Source of the DNA: Devosia rhizoryzae
Lineage (GTDB): Bacteria; Pseudomonadota; Alphaproteobacteria; Rhizobiales; Devosiaceae
Assembly: GCF_016698665.1 (NCBI RefSeq)
Contig: NZ_CP068046.1
Location: 558,001 to 622,000, forward strand
Direction of reading: 5' to 3'
Length of the DNA stretch: 64,000 nt
Shown here: positions 17,254 through 28,094 of the stretch, piece after piece
Layout of the letters: every line of letters begins with the position of its first letter
Position numbering within the stretch: the first letter of the stretch is position 1
The notes under the pieces: generated by a model
Database searches by the model: none
What the model saw: the letters and a program-made list of their open reading frames with translations, nothing else
Told to the model about the DNA's origin: nothing
Made by a program: the position numbers and the translations under genes

Positions 17254-18399
17254 CTATGCCACCAGACGGAGCGAGGCCAGGGCGATCTGGTTGCGGCCGG
17301 CACTCTTGGCTTTGTAGAGGGCGGCGTCGGCGCGGCTGAGGACGGAAGAGAAGGTTTCGCTGGCGCTGCCGGTGGCTAGGCCGGCGCTGACGGTGGCGGT
17401 GGCGCCAAGATCGCTGACGGGAATGTGGAGGGCGGCATAAGCGGTGCGAATGCGCTCGGCGACGGCTTGAGCGGCATCGCGGGTGAGCCCAGGCAGGATG
17501 ATGCAGAATTCTTCGCCGCCCAAGCGCGCCATGATGTCGGTGCTGCGGAGCTGGCTGCGCATGACGCCGGAAAACTGCTGCAGAACCAGGTCGCCGCGGG
17601 CGTGGCCGTATCGGTCGTTGATCTGTTTGAAATGGTCGAGATCGAACATCACGACGGCGAGGCCCGTGACGATCGTGTCATCATCGAACTGGGTGAAGAG
17701 GGCGCGGCGATTGAGAACGCCGGTCAGGGCGTCGGTGTTGGCCTCTGCATGGTGGCGGCGGGCGGCGCGGGAGTGGTGTAGCGTCAGGGTGATGGCGCCG
17801 ATGCCGGTCAGGCCAACCAGAGACATGATGGAGTTGAAGTCCTCGGCCCAATTGTCGGCAGGGGCCTGCAGCACCCAATTCTGTTCGAGCACCAGCATCA
17901 TGGCGCAGGCGAGAAAGGACAGCGCGGTGAAGCAATAAAGGGCGACATTGGCGAGCAAAGCGGCCCGCGCATCCTGCCGGCCGCGCCAATATTCACCAGC
18001 GCATAAAAGCATCAAAGCGGCGGCGCTCAGGTTCATCATGATCGTGCCCGTGCCCGTATAGCCCAGAAAAAAGGGCACCGCCGTCACGACAAGGGCGATG
18101 ATGCCGGCAGCAATGGCCGGCACCAGATTGGCTTTGACGTCCCGAAACAGCCGCGAGGCGGAGTAGATGAGCGCAAAGCCGCTCAAGATGAGCGTATAAG
18201 GCAGGAGCGTATATTCGAGCGAATATCGGCCGTCGCGAAAGCCCATGATGCCGACGCCAACAACGATCAGCGCAACGCCGATGGCGCCATGCATAAGGTA
18301 GGTTTCGCGACGGGAATTGAGCCAGCCAACCAGAAGAGCGAGGGTCAGGGAAGCGCTTGAAAAGGATATGCCGATCAGAAGTGAGGTATTGTCGATCAT
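17254..18399 (-). CDS. Membrane diguanylate cyclase (GGDEF)
   Basis: The 381-residue protein has six to eight membrane helices in the first about 205 residues (no recognised sensor family) and a C-terminal GGDEF domain. The active site reads GGEEF, and an RxxD inhibitory site (RSTD) lies five residues before it, so synthesis of cyclic-di-GMP with product inhibition is expected. I prefer the ATG start (MIDNTSLLIG) over a GTG two codons upstream, because the ribosome binding site spacing is better. Confidence 0.9.
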   Translation of the reverse strand: MIDNTSLLIGISFSSASLTLALLVGWLNSRRETYLMHGAIGVALIVVGVGIMGFRDGRYSLEYTLLPYTLILSGFALIYSASRLFRDVKANLVPAIAAGIIALVVTAVPFFLGYTGTGTIMMNLSAAALMLLCAGEYWRGRQDARAALLANVALYCFTALSFLACAMMLVLEQNWVLQAPADNWAEDFNSIMSLVGLTGIGAITLTLHHSRAARRHHAEANTDALTGVLNRRALFTQFDDDTIVTGLAVVMFDLDHFKQINDRYGHARGDLVLQQFSGVMRSQLRSTDIMARLGGEEFCIILPGLTRDAAQAVAERIRTAYAALHIPVSDLGATATVSAGLATGSASETFSSVLSRADAALYKAKSAGRNQIALASLRLVA

Positions 18400-18517
18400 C
18401 GTCACTCATCCGGCACGTCGTTTTCCCTCGCTTGTTCTAGCCGAAAAGTTCCACGCAAATATTTCACAGTGCCCACAATTTTAGACGTGGTGAGCGATGC
18501 GTTAACGCCGCGCTAGC

Positions 18518-18910
18518 TTACCGATATCTGACGGCGACGCCTGCAACAGCATTGTCTTGGCGGAAGACGGTTGCTCTGGGTGGAATTGCCAGTTCAATGA
18601 CGCCGTCGCCGGTCCAACGAGGATCGAGGGCCGCCGTCGCATCGGTGGAGAAGAAAGCGGCAGCATCATAGGGCACTTCCTCGCCGGGTGGGACAAGCGC
18701 AGCCTGACTGTTGGGTGCCGTCGTCGTGCCGCACTCGCGGGAAAAGGTGACGAGATCGAATTGACCATCGGGCGCGGGCAGCCGCTCAATCTCTGTAATG
18801 GTGCAAGCCGGCACGAGGCTATTGGCCATCCACAGCGTCGCGCCGATCAGCACGGCTGGTCCAACGGTCAGGATCAGCAGCACCGGCATGGGCATGGCGA
18901 GCTTCGGCAT
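18518..18910 (-). CDS. Hypothetical exported protein (130 aa)
   Basis: A 130-residue protein begins MPKLAMPMPVLLILTVGPAVLIG, a signal anchor. The rest has two Cys, in VPACTITE and SRECGTTTA, and the pattern SPDG-like PDGQFDLVTF then CGTTTAPNSQAALVPPG, seen in small uncharacterised periplasmic proteins. The frame is open further upstream into dnaG, but that extension is antisense to a conserved gene and I reject it. It is divergent from dnaG, with 57 bases between. Function unknown. Confidence 0.75.
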   Translation of the reverse strand: MPKLAMPMPVLLILTVGPAVLIGATLWMANSLVPACTITEIERLPAPDGQFDLVTFSRECGTTTAPNSQAALVPPGEEVPYDAAAFFSTDATAALDPRWTGDGVIELAIPPRATVFRQDNAVAGVAVRYR

Positions 18911-18967
18911 GGCTGTGGAAAACTCTCTCTTGATGACTTGGGGCACAGGAGTGCCTAGATAACACAC

Positions 18968-20908
18968 ATGCGCTTTTCCGATACGTTTCTCGAGGAGATC
19001 CGTCAGCGCCTGCCGATTACGCAGGTGGTGGGCGAGCATGTGCTTTGGGACAAGCGCAAGTCGCAGCCGGGCAAAGGCGACATGTGGGCGTGCTGTCCGT
19101 TTCATGCCGAGAAAAGCCCGAGCTTTCACGCCGATGACCGGCGCGGCATCTATCATTGCTTTGGCTGCGGTGCCTCGGGCGATCACTTCCGGTTCTTGAC
19201 CGAAAAGGCGGGCATGAGCTTTCCCGAGGCGGTCGAAAAGCTCGCCGGCATGGCGGGCGTGCCGATGCCGGTGCGTGACGAGCGCACCGAGCAGCGCGAC
19301 GCCGCGCAGAAGACGCTGATCGATGTCATGGAACTGGCGACCCGCTATTTTGAAGCGGCGCTGGCGCACAATATCGGGGCGCGGGCGCGTGGATACCTCT
19401 TCGAGCGCGGAGTATCGCCACAGAGCCAGGCGCGTTTCCGGATCGGCTTCGCCCCGGACAGCCGCAATGGTCTCAAAGAACATCTGGCGGCAAATGGCGT
19501 GTCAGCGCAGGCGATGGTGGATACCGGGCTCGTTGCCAGCCGCGAGGGTGATGCGCTGACCTATGACCGGTTTCGCAACCGCGTCATGTTTCCGATCACC
19601 GATTTTCGCGGCCGGGTCATTGCTTTTGGGGGCCGGGCGCTGTCGGCCGATGTGCCGGCCAAATACCTGAACTCGCCGGAAACGCCGCTCTTTTCCAAGC
19701 GACAGACGCTCTACAATGGTTTTTCGGCACGGCAGGCAGTTCGCGATGGCGCAACAGTGGTGGTGGTCGAAGGCTATCTCGATGTGATCGCAGCGGTGTC
19801 GGCTGGCTTCGAGGGCACTGTGGCGCCGCTGGGGACGGCGCTGACGGAAGAGCATCTGCAGCTTTTGTGGCGCATGGCGGATGTGCCGGTGCTGTGTTTT
19901 GACGGGGACAAGGCGGGGTTAAAGGCAGCGGAACGGGCAGCGGAACTGATCCTGCCGCATCTGAAACCCGGCAAGACGGTCAAGATCGCGACGCTCCCTG
20001 AAGGGCAAGATCCGGATGACCTGATCAAGGCGCAGGGCAGGGGCGCGTTTGCCGAGGTGATCGACAAGGCGCGCAGCCTTTCGGACATGATCTGGAGCTT
20101 CGAGACAGGCGGGCTGGTGCCCGATGCTCCCGAGGAGCGTGCAGCGTTACAGGCGCGGTTGCGCGAGCGAGCCAACGGCATCCAGGATTCGACCGTTCGC
20201 TTCCATTATTCCCAAGCGTTCGATGAAAAGCTCAAAGCCTTTTTCGCGCCGATCCGCCAGGGCGGCCGGGACAATTGGCGCGGTGGCGGCAAGCCTGCCT
20301 ATGGGCAGAGCGGCGCCTATGGTTATCCGGCGCGGGGAACGCCGCGGCTCGTGGTTTCGGACACTTTGCGCAATTCGCGGCTGTTGCGATCGGGAGCAGT
20401 GCTGGATGCAAGCCCGCGCGAGGCGACGATCATCCTGACGCTGGTCAACCATCCGTCCCTGGTCGAGGACAAGTTCGAGGTTTTGGCAGCGCTTGATTGC
20501 GAGACACCGGTTGCGCAGAAGGTCTTGAGCGACATTCTTGCCCTTGCCGTGCGGCACCACGACATCAGCGCGGCCGATCTGCGGTCGGCGCTGGGGGTGC
20601 GGGGGCATGGGCCGGCGCTGGACCGGATGGCCGATAGCCTGCAGCGGCAAGGCGTATGGCAGGTGGATGCCGAAACGGCTGCAGTGGACGCCGAGATCGG
20701 TTTAAGTCACGCCCTGGCCTTGCATACCAAGAAAGTTCAGCTAAATAGAGAGCTCAAAGCAGCCGAAGCCGCGCTGGGCGAAGACCCGAGCGAAGAAACC
20801 TTTGAAAGGCTGCGAGACATCAAGAACCAGATTACCACTGTCGATGGCACAGAGGCATTGATCGAAGGATTTGGTTCGCTATCGGGACGCGCAACTCGCA
20901 GTTTTTAG
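18968..20908 (+). CDS. dnaG: DNA primase
   Basis: DnaG makes RNA primers at the replication fork. The 646 residues show the N-terminal zinc ribbon (CCPFHAEKSPSFH ... YHCFGCGASGD), the RNA polymerase-like core, the TOPRIM domain (VVVEGYLDVIAA, CFDGDKAG, PEGQDPDDLI), and a C-terminal helicase-binding region after a Gly-rich linker near residue 435. rpoD follows in the same direction, the conserved dnaG-rpoD macromolecular synthesis order. Confidence 0.98.
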   Translation: MRFSDTFLEEIRQRLPITQVVGEHVLWDKRKSQPGKGDMWACCPFHAEKSPSFHADDRRGIYHCFGCGASGDHFRFLTEKAGMSFPEAVEKLAGMAGVPMPVRDERTEQRDAAQKTLIDVMELATRYFEAALAHNIGARARGYLFERGVSPQSQARFRIGFAPDSRNGLKEHLAANGVSAQAMVDTGLVASREGDALTYDRFRNRVMFPITDFRGRVIAFGGRALSADVPAKYLNSPETPLFSKRQTLYNGFSARQAVRDGATVVVVEGYLDVIAAVSAGFEGTVAPLGTALTEEHLQLLWRMADVPVLCFDGDKAGLKAAERAAELILPHLKPGKTVKIATLPEGQDPDDLIKAQGRGAFAEVIDKARSLSDMIWSFETGGLVPDAPEERAALQARLRERANGIQDSTVRFHYSQAFDEKLKAFFAPIRQGGRDNWRGGGKPAYGQSGAYGYPARGTPRLVVSDTLRNSRLLRSGAVLDASPREATIILTLVNHPSLVEDKFEVLAALDCETPVAQKVLSDILALAVRHHDISAADLRSALGVRGHGPALDRMADSLQRQGVWQVDAETAAVDAEIGLSHALALHTKKVQLNRELKAAEAALGEDPSEETFERLRDIKNQITTVDGTEALIEGFGSLSGRATRSF

Positions 20909-21095
20909 GGGAAACCCTCAAGGCCTGCGACGATGCGCGATTTTGCGTTGTGGCGAATCAGTGCCACGACGTATCGGAGCGAACAGGTCTCACACGGCGT
21001 TAACGCCTCGGTGACCAACCCTTTACCTTGTCTTGAGTTGTCACCACCTAAGACACAACCGGCACCCGGCGCCCGCGGGTCCCGAGGAGTACCAG

Positions 21096-23153
<2,058 letters not shown>

Positions 23154-23161
23154 GAGCCAGA

Positions 23162-23365
23162 ATGCAGGTCAAGATCATCGTGCACGAGGCAGAAGAGGGT
23201 GGCTTCTGGGCAGAGGTGCCTGCCATTCCTGGCTGTGTCAGTCAGGGTGAGACGCTCGACGAACTGGATGACAACATTCGGGAGGCGATTCTGGGATGCC
23301 TTTCCATCGAGCCGCTGGAGCCGGTGAGCGAAGGATTTGAACGGACGCTGGAACTGGCGGTATGA
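23162..23365 (+). CDS. hicB: HicB-family antitoxin
   Basis: The 67-residue protein matches the short HicB antitoxin fold (IIVHEAEEGGFWAEVPAIPGC, GETLDELDDNIREAI). It would neutralise the downstream HicA toxin and may repress the operon. It starts 9 bases after rpoD and overlaps hicA by four bases (ATGA), giving antitoxin-first order. No terminator is evident after rpoD, so read-through is possible. Confidence 0.88.
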   Translation: MQVKIIVHEAEEGGFWAEVPAIPGCVSQGETLDELDDNIREAILGCLSIEPLEPVSEGFERTLELAV

Positions 23366-23571
23366 CGTCGATCTCGGGTAAGGAATTTGCCCGAATGATC
23401 GAGGCTAAGGGATGGGTTTCGCTGCGGATCAGTGGCAGTCACCATATCTACGGCAAAGTTGGTGTTGCCGCACGTATTTCGCTGCCGATCCATGGCAACA
23501 CACCCTTCGAGATGGGCCTCCTGAGACATTTGGCTCGGTTGGCTGAAATACCGGAAAACGAATGGCGGTAG
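23362..23571 (+). CDS. hicA: HicA-family mRNA interferase toxin
   Basis: The 69-residue protein has the HicA double-stranded RNA-binding-like fold with the catalytic histidine motif GSHHIY and the C-terminal GLLRHLARLA helix. HicA cleaves mRNA and arrests growth when HicB is lost. Its start overlaps hicB, and its end overlaps the DUF2442 gene by ten bases. Confidence 0.88.
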   Translation: MTSISGKEFARMIEAKGWVSLRISGSHHIYGKVGVAARISLPIHGNTPFEMGLLRHLARLAEIPENEWR

Positions 23572-23849
23572 ATCGTCTCAAAGTCACAGCGGTACGGGCG
23601 GCCATTCCGTTCAAGCTGTCGGTGACGTTTTCCGACGGCACGTTTGGGACCTTCAATGCGGCGCCGATGCTGGGCGAGCGTGGCGAGGGGACGGAGCCGC
23701 TGAGGGATCGCGCGTTTTTTGGCAAAGTGGAACTGGCCAACGGGACGCCGACCTGGCCCAATCATTTTGACATCTCGCCGCTGTGGTTGCAGGAAGAGAT
23801 GGATAAGCGCGGTGAGCTGGAACGTCCCAGGCCGCCGCGCAGACGCTAG
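23562..23849 (+). CDS. DUF2442-domain protein
   Basis: The 95-residue protein resembles DUF2442 proteins (RLKVTAVRAAIPFKLSVTFSDG, then the WPNHFDISPLWL end), with a basic Pro/Arg tail (RPRPPRRR). DUF2442 proteins are often found with DUF4160 or other toxin-antitoxin-like genes, and their function is unknown. The ten-base overlap with hicA suggests co-translation as a third member of the hic operon. Confidence 0.8.
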   Translation: MAVDRLKVTAVRAAIPFKLSVTFSDGTFGTFNAAPMLGERGEGTEPLRDRAFFGKVELANGTPTWPNHFDISPLWLQEEMDKRGELERPRPPRRR

Positions 23850-23858
23850 GAGGTCGCC

Positions 23859-24149
23859 GTGTCGTTTTGGAAGAACCTGTTCGGTGGCGGTGCCGCCAAG
23901 AACGAGCCGGCCGGCGACAAGGTCATGGATCAGGAAAGCTATAAGGGGTTTCTGATCAAGGCAATCGAAATGAAGGCCGGTAGCGAATTTCAGCTGGCCG
24001 GGCTGATCGAAAAAGACGTTGGCGGCGAGCTCAAGAGCTACCGCTATATCCGCGCCGAACGCATGGCCTCGCGGGACGACCTGATCCCGCTGGCCTTAGC
24101 CAAGGGGCGCCAAATTATCGACGAACAGGGCGAGCAGATTTTCCGCTAG
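23859..24149 (+). CDS. HlyU-family protein
   Basis: The 96-residue protein starts at GTG behind AGGAGG. It matches HlyU-type proteins: MSFWKNLFGGG, then SYKGFLIKAIEM, RYIRAERMASRDDLI and RQIIDEQGEQIF. The family is named as a transcriptional regulator but has no classical helix-turn-helix here. A terminator follows, so the rpoD-hic-DUF2442-hlyU run could be one transcript. Confidence 0.82.
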   Translation: MSFWKNLFGGGAAKNEPAGDKVMDQESYKGFLIKAIEMKAGSEFQLAGLIEKDVGGELKSYRYIRAERMASRDDLIPLALAKGRQIIDEQGEQIFR

Positions 24150-24173
24150 CCCTCATCGTTGTTTCCAATCGAA

Positions 24174-24206
24174 AACCGCGGGCCGCAGGACTCGCGGTTG
24201 TTTTTT
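24174..24206 (+). terminator. Rho-independent terminator after the HlyU gene
   Basis: AACCGCG (24174-24180) and CGCGGTT (24193-24199) form a 7-base stem followed by GTTTTTT. Confidence 0.8.
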
Positions 24207-24221
24207 CCGCAGGAGTTTTTC

Positions 24222-24443
24222 ATGGCCAAGAAGCCAACCGCCCGCTCAGAATTCGTGATGTTCGACATCGTTTATGAGGACGGCTCGCAGCGGTCCAACC
24301 GCAAGGTCGACGCCAACTTGCTTGGTGGCCTCGATGGCGACGAGCCGGCGCGTGCCGCTATCGAAGAGCAGGATCGCGCCATTTCCGAAAAGTCGGGGCA
24401 GCCGCCGCTGGCCATCAAGACCATCAAGCGTTCTGGCAAGTAA
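24222..24443 (+). CDS. Small hypothetical protein (73 aa)
   Basis: The 73-residue protein starts at ATG behind AGGAG (MAKKPTARSEFVMFDIVYEDGSQRSNRKV). It is soluble, slightly basic, ends with IKTIKRSGK, and has no recognised domain. Small proteins with this MFDVxYEDGSxxSNRKV pattern are common in Hyphomicrobiales, from memory. Its 3' end overlaps the convergent gene at 24424-24978 by 20 bases. Confidence 0.75.
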   Translation: MAKKPTARSEFVMFDIVYEDGSQRSNRKVDANLLGGLDGDEPARAAIEEQDRAISEKSGQPPLAIKTIKRSGK

Positions 24444-24978
24444 TCTGGAGCGCCGCAGCCAGGGCTGCGGCGCGAACTGCGAAAGCCGTGCCGCGGGCGC
24501 TGAGATGCGGCACGGCTAGATGAGGCAGAGCGTGACGGCGGCATTGTCGGGCGGCTTCCTGCCCCAGGGCAATGACGGGCCTGCCTAAAAGCTCATGGCG
24601 CGCGATGGCGTCGAATGACGCATCGACAGCGGCAGTAGCGATGCGCTCCGAGCGGCTGTTGGCAAGCAGATGAAAGGCATGGGTGACGTATATGTCGCTT
24701 CGCGCCTTTCCGGCTTGTGCGAGGGCGAGATCGAGAACTCGATTGAACGCCATTTCCGGCAGGTAGCCTTGCCGGCGCAGCGCCGCATGTTCCCGTAGCG
24801 CTGTCGGTGCGTCGAGAAAATTGTAGGTTAGGAGCACCGGTCCTGTCAGGCTTTTGCAGCTGAGATGATAGGGCGTGACCCAGTCACCATCTAGGCCGAC
24901 GTCGCCATAGCTTCGATAACCCGGCCAGGAGAAGGCGCGGCGGCGCGCGACGATGTCGGTGTAGCGCGCCGCGTCCAA
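24424..24978 (-). CDS. Hypothetical protein with uracil-DNA-glycosylase-like features
   Basis: The 184-residue protein begins with a TTG directly after the TGA of the upstream flavin oxidoreductase gene, which suggests coupling; the start is uncertain. The middle reads SDIYVTHAFHLLA and the end GRPVIALGQEAAR ... ALPHLAVPHLSARG. The pattern 'conserved D-x-Y-V-T-x-A, then strand ending ALG, then P-H-x-S' resembles the uracil-DNA glycosylase superfamily. The N-terminal water-activating motif is not obvious. I offer that fold only as a possibility. Confidence 0.55.
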   Translation of the reverse strand: MDAARYTDIVARRRAFSWPGYRSYGDVGLDGDWVTPYHLSCKSLTGPVLLTYNFLDAPTALREHAALRRQGYLPEMAFNRVLDLALAQAGKARSDIYVTHAFHLLANSRSERIATAAVDASFDAIARHELLGRPVIALGQEAARQCRRHALPHLAVPHLSARGTAFAVRAAALAAALQITCQNA

Positions 24979-26019
24979 TCAGTTGCCCAAAGCCTTGTCG
25001 ATGGCGGGCTTCACCACGGTGCCGTAGAGTTCGATGGCCTTCATGACCCTGTCGTGAGGCAGGGTGCCGACGCTGAGCTGCAGGCCGAAGCGGTCGTGCT
25101 TGAACCATTCGTGCTGCATCAGGATCTTGTCGATGACTTCCTGCGGCGAGCCCATGTAGTAGGCGCCTTCCGGCGTGGTGCCCGACTCGAACTGCGTACG
25201 CGTGGTCGGCGGCCAGCCGCGTTCTGCACCAATGCGGCTCATTGTGGCGCTATGCGCCGGAAAAGCGACGTCGCGGGCGTCCTGGCTATCGGCTGCAATG
25301 AAGCCGTGGCCTGAGACGCCAACCTTTAGCTTGCTCGGGTCGTGCGCCATCTTGGCGGCAGTCTGGTGATAGAGGTCGACGAGTGGCTGGAACTGACGCG
25401 GTCGTCCACCGATGATGGCGATCATCAGAGGCAGGCCATAATAGGCGGCGCGGGCGACCGAGTTCGGCGTGCCACCGACTGCGATCCAAAGTGGCAGCGG
25501 GTCCTGGAGGGGCTTGGGATAAATTTCGAGCCCGGGAATTGGGTTGGTATGACCGCTGCCAGGCCAGGCAACCTTGCCGCCTTCCCGAATTTTAAGCAGC
25601 ATTTCGAGCTTCTCCTCGAAGAGGTCGTCATAGTCGTCGAGCTTCAAGCCAAAAAGCGGAAAGCTCTCAATGAAGGAGCCGCGGCCAGCCATAATCTCGG
25701 CGCGGCCATTGCTGATGAGATCGAGCGTCGCAAACTGCTGCCAGACGCGGACCGGGTCTTCCGAGCTTAGGACGGTAACAGCGGTAGAAAGGCGGATCGA
25801 CTTGGTGCGCGCAGCGGCGGCAGCAAGGATCGTCACCGGCGAGGAGGCAACATAGTCGGACCGGTGATGCTCACCCAAGCCGTAAAAGGCCAGCCCTAGC
25901 TGATCGGCAAGCTCGATCTCCTCGATGAGATCGCGGAGGCGCTCTGCTGGCGACTGCAGCGCGTTGCCGTTCAACGGGTCAGGCGTGTTTTCGGCGAATG
26001 AGTAAAGTCCGAGTTCCAT
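24979..26019 (-). CDS. LLM-class flavin-dependent oxidoreductase (luciferase-like)
   Basis: The 346-residue luciferase-like monooxygenase begins at [15 protein letters not shown], with AAGGAG before the ATG. Family features are [36 protein letters not shown] and [18 protein letters not shown]. Such enzymes use reduced FMN or F420; the substrate is unknown. The downstream gene starts at the very next base after its stop. Confidence 0.9.
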   Translation of the reverse strand: MELGLYSFAENTPDPLNGNALQSPAERLRDLIEEIELADQLGLAFYGLGEHHRSDYVASSPVTILAAAAARTKSIRLSTAVTVLSSEDPVRVWQQFATLDLISNGRAEIMAGRGSFIESFPLFGLKLDDYDDLFEEKLEMLLKIREGGKVAWPGSGHTNPIPGLEIYPKPLQDPLPLWIAVGGTPNSVARAAYYGLPLMIAIIGGRPRQFQPLVDLYHQTAAKMAHDPSKLKVGVSGHGFIAADSQDARDVAFPAHSATMSRIGAERGWPPTTRTQFESGTTPEGAYYMGSPQEVIDKILMQHEWFKHDRFGLQLSVGTLPHDRVMKAIELYGTVVKPAIDKALGN

Positions 26020-26095
26020 GGCGATCTCCTTGCCGGCAGATGTGGACAGCGTGGCCCACACCTGCAAGAGCGCACACGGGTGTTACCGGCCGCGG

Positions 26096-26779
26096 TCAGA
26101 CATTGTTGGCATTGGGCGTATAGGCCCAGGGTGAAGCCGGAGTGGGGGCAGGTTGAGGCGCCTTTTCACCAGCTTGACGGTGAATTTCTGCAACAAGGGC
26201 AGGATCGAGCTTGAGCTTGATGGCAAGCGCTTCGAGATAGGCCTGTTCGGCCGCCGTATCGGCACTGATCGCCACGAGCGATGCGGCGTAGATTTCGGCG
26301 GCGTGTTCTGGCGTATCGGCGCGAGCAACAACGGCGTTGATGTCGAGGGGCGTCGAAAGTTCGTCGAAGACCCAAGCCTTTTCTTCGGCGGAAAGCGTCA
26401 TGCTCTTGAGCTTTTCGAAAATTGCTTCCTTTTCGTCGGCATCGATGCGGCCATCTGCCTTGGCTGCGGCGATCATGGCGCGCACGAGGGTCTTGCCAAG
26501 CTCTTCCTGAGCCGGGGTACCAGCGGCAGGAATGAACGCATCTTCGCGCACTGGAACCTGTGACTGACCGGCTTGTGCCTGCTGATGCGATTGCCAGGCT
26601 TTGTAGGCGAGGCCACCGACTGCGGCCAGAGCGCCGGTTTTGAGGGCGCCTTCAACGAGCTTTCCGCCCTTGCCCGAAAACAACATGCCGGCAGCAAGAC
26701 CTGCGGCTCCCGTCATGGCCGTGCGCTGCACGTTCTGGTCGGTCTGAAGGGTTTTAAGGATCTGATCGATATTGAACAT
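26096..26779 (-). CDS. DUF533 / TerB-like inner membrane protein (YebE-like)
   Basis: The 227-residue protein has an N-terminal hydrophobic Gly/Ala-rich segment (GAAGLAAGMLFSGKGG, GALAAVGGLAYKAW), a short linker, and a helical TerB-like domain (VRAMIAAAKADGRIDADEKEAIF ... AEQAYLEALAIKLKLDP). This matches DUF533 proteins such as YebE. The function is unknown; relatives are linked to envelope stress. Confidence 0.88.
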   Translation of the reverse strand: MFNIDQILKTLQTDQNVQRTAMTGAAGLAAGMLFSGKGGKLVEGALKTGALAAVGGLAYKAWQSHQQAQAGQSQVPVREDAFIPAAGTPAQEELGKTLVRAMIAAAKADGRIDADEKEAIFEKLKSMTLSAEEKAWVFDELSTPLDINAVVARADTPEHAAEIYAASLVAISADTAAEQAYLEALAIKLKLDPALVAEIHRQAGEKAPQPAPTPASPWAYTPNANNV

Positions 26780-26854
26780 GAGGGCTCCTGTTGGCTCAGA
26801 AGTCTCAGATGGTCATCGTTCGGTCCGTTCGCAACGCGGTGCGACAAAAGAGAA

Positions 26855-26877
26855 GACCCCGGCGGGGCACCGGGGTC
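26855..26877 (-). terminator. Rho-independent terminator (minus strand)
   Basis: GACCCCGG and CCGGGGTC form a perfect 8-base stem. On the minus strand it is followed by TTCTCTTTT, so it ends transcripts of the gene at 26935-27324. Confidence 0.8.
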
Positions 26878-26934
26878 TCTCTAGCGGCCTTGGAGGGAGG
26901 GGCCAAGGCCGAGGGGATTACCTGAAACCAGGTT

Positions 26935-27324
26935 TTAGTTGGCCGGAGCGGCCGGGGCAGCGGCATCAGCTGCGGGAGCAGCAGTGTTGGCTGCAGGGGC
27001 AGCGGCATCAGCTGCCGGAGCGGCAGTGTCAGCGGGGGCCAGGGCTGGCGTTTCGGCTGCGGGAGCAGCTTCAGTCAGCGGGGCCGTTTCAGCGGCCGGA
27101 GCCGTTGTTTCGGTCATCGGAGTGGTGGACTCGATGGCCGGGGTGTTGTTGACGTCAACGGTGGTCGACGGACCGGAATTGGCCGAGAAGACCAGATAGC
27201 CGATGGCAAGAAGAGCCAGGGCGACGATGATGCCGACAAACCAGCCGGTGCCGTTGCTTTCGCGGGTATAAACAGTGCGGTTAGCATCGTTGGTATAAAC
27301 AGTATCGCGTTCGGGGGTAGCCAT
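26935..27324 (-). CDS. Single-pass membrane protein with Ala/Pro/Thr-rich tail
   Basis: The 129-residue protein starts MATPERDTVYTNDANRTVYTRE behind AAAGGAG. One helix (VGIIVALALLAIGYLVFSA) is followed by a low-complexity tail of A, P, T and E repeats (APAAETAPLTEAAPAAE, then ADAAAPAAN units). The helix and the following TTVDVNN match the small protein at 9079-9279, so this is its longer paralogue. The Ala-rich repeats are coded by near-identical gcagcngg units that could vary in number. Function unknown. Confidence 0.8.
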   Translation of the reverse strand: MATPERDTVYTNDANRTVYTRESNGTGWFVGIIVALALLAIGYLVFSANSGPSTTVDVNNTPAIESTTPMTETTAPAAETAPLTEAAPAAETPALAPADTAAPAADAAAPAANTAAPAADAAAPAAPAN

Positions 27325-27457
27325 GTTTTCGCTCCTTTGTTTCAACGCTGGCTAGAAAACGCGTCTAACTTCAAAGGAGTTCCCGTAGTTGTGATGGGAT
27401 GTTGTTTTGTGATGCTAGCCTGAATCCTTCATTACTTTCAGGTGTTTGCCTCGGGGC

Positions 27458-27973
27458 TCAGAGGCTTGGTTCGCTCGGTTTTTGCGGCTTTTTCGAGATT
27501 TTATCGATCCAGGCCAAGCAGAGCGCCGACAATATGAAGGTCAGGTGCAGCACCGTGTACCAGAGGATCTGGTTGTCGTCGTAATTGGGCACGTTGAGGA
27601 AAATCTGCAGGAGGTGGATTGAGGAGATCGCAATGATGGTCGATGCCACCTTGACCTTGAGCGAGCCGGCATCGATCTGGCCGAGCCAGTGCACCTCCTC
27701 CTCGTTGTCGAAGCGGGACACGAAATTCTCGTAGCCAGAGATGATGACCATGACCACGAGGCTGGCGATTAGGGCAGCATCGATGAGGCCAAGGATCTTG
27801 AGAATGGTCTCGGTCTCACCAAGCGTCGTGAAGTGGCTGGCGAAGTCCCAGAGCTTGACAAAGAAGGTCAGCGCGTAGGTCGCGAGTGCCAGTCCCAGCC
27901 CAATGTAGAAGGCGACAAGAAGCCAGCGGCTGGCGAGAATGATGCGTTCAACAAAGATTTCCAGGCTTTTCAA
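27458..27973 (-). CDS. UPF0114 / YqhA-family membrane protein
   Basis: I place the start at a TTG preceded by AGGAG at six bases, giving 171 residues beginning MKSLEIFVERIILASRWLL, the family's normal length. A frame extension upstream is antisense to the ompA-like 3' region and unlikely. Four membrane helices are visible (LLVAFYIGLGLALATYALTFF, AALIASLVVMVIISGYENFVSR, STIIAISSIHLLQIF, LTFILSALCLAW). The motif GYENFVSRFD is characteristic. Function unknown. Confidence 0.87.
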   Translation of the reverse strand: MKSLEIFVERIILASRWLLVAFYIGLGLALATYALTFFVKLWDFASHFTTLGETETILKILGLIDAALIASLVVMVIISGYENFVSRFDNEEEVHWLGQIDAGSLKVKVASTIIAISSIHLLQIFLNVPNYDDNQILWYTVLHLTFILSALCLAWIDKISKKPQKPSEPSL

Positions 27974-28045
27974 GACAGGCTCCTGCGTTTCCGCTTGGAT
28001 AACAAGCCCGATGGCCTTTGCAAGGCGGCGGAACGGCGCATGTAG

Positions 28046-28073
28046 AAAGGGCCGGACGATTGTCCGGCCCTTT
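28046..28073 (-). terminator. Terminator after the OmpA-family gene
   Basis: AAAGGGCCGGAC, a GATT loop and GTCCGGCCCTTT form a perfect 12-base stem between the OmpA-family gene and the YqhA-type gene. The next base context on the minus strand is T-rich (CTTTCTAC). Confidence 0.8.
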
Positions 28074-28094
28074 CGGTAAGTTCGGCAGGTCGCC

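Noticed and set aside
18911..19483. Upstream extension of the hypothetical gene at 18518-18910
   Set aside because: The extension runs antisense through the conserved dnaG zinc-ribbon region. The ATG at 18910 gives a normal signal anchor.
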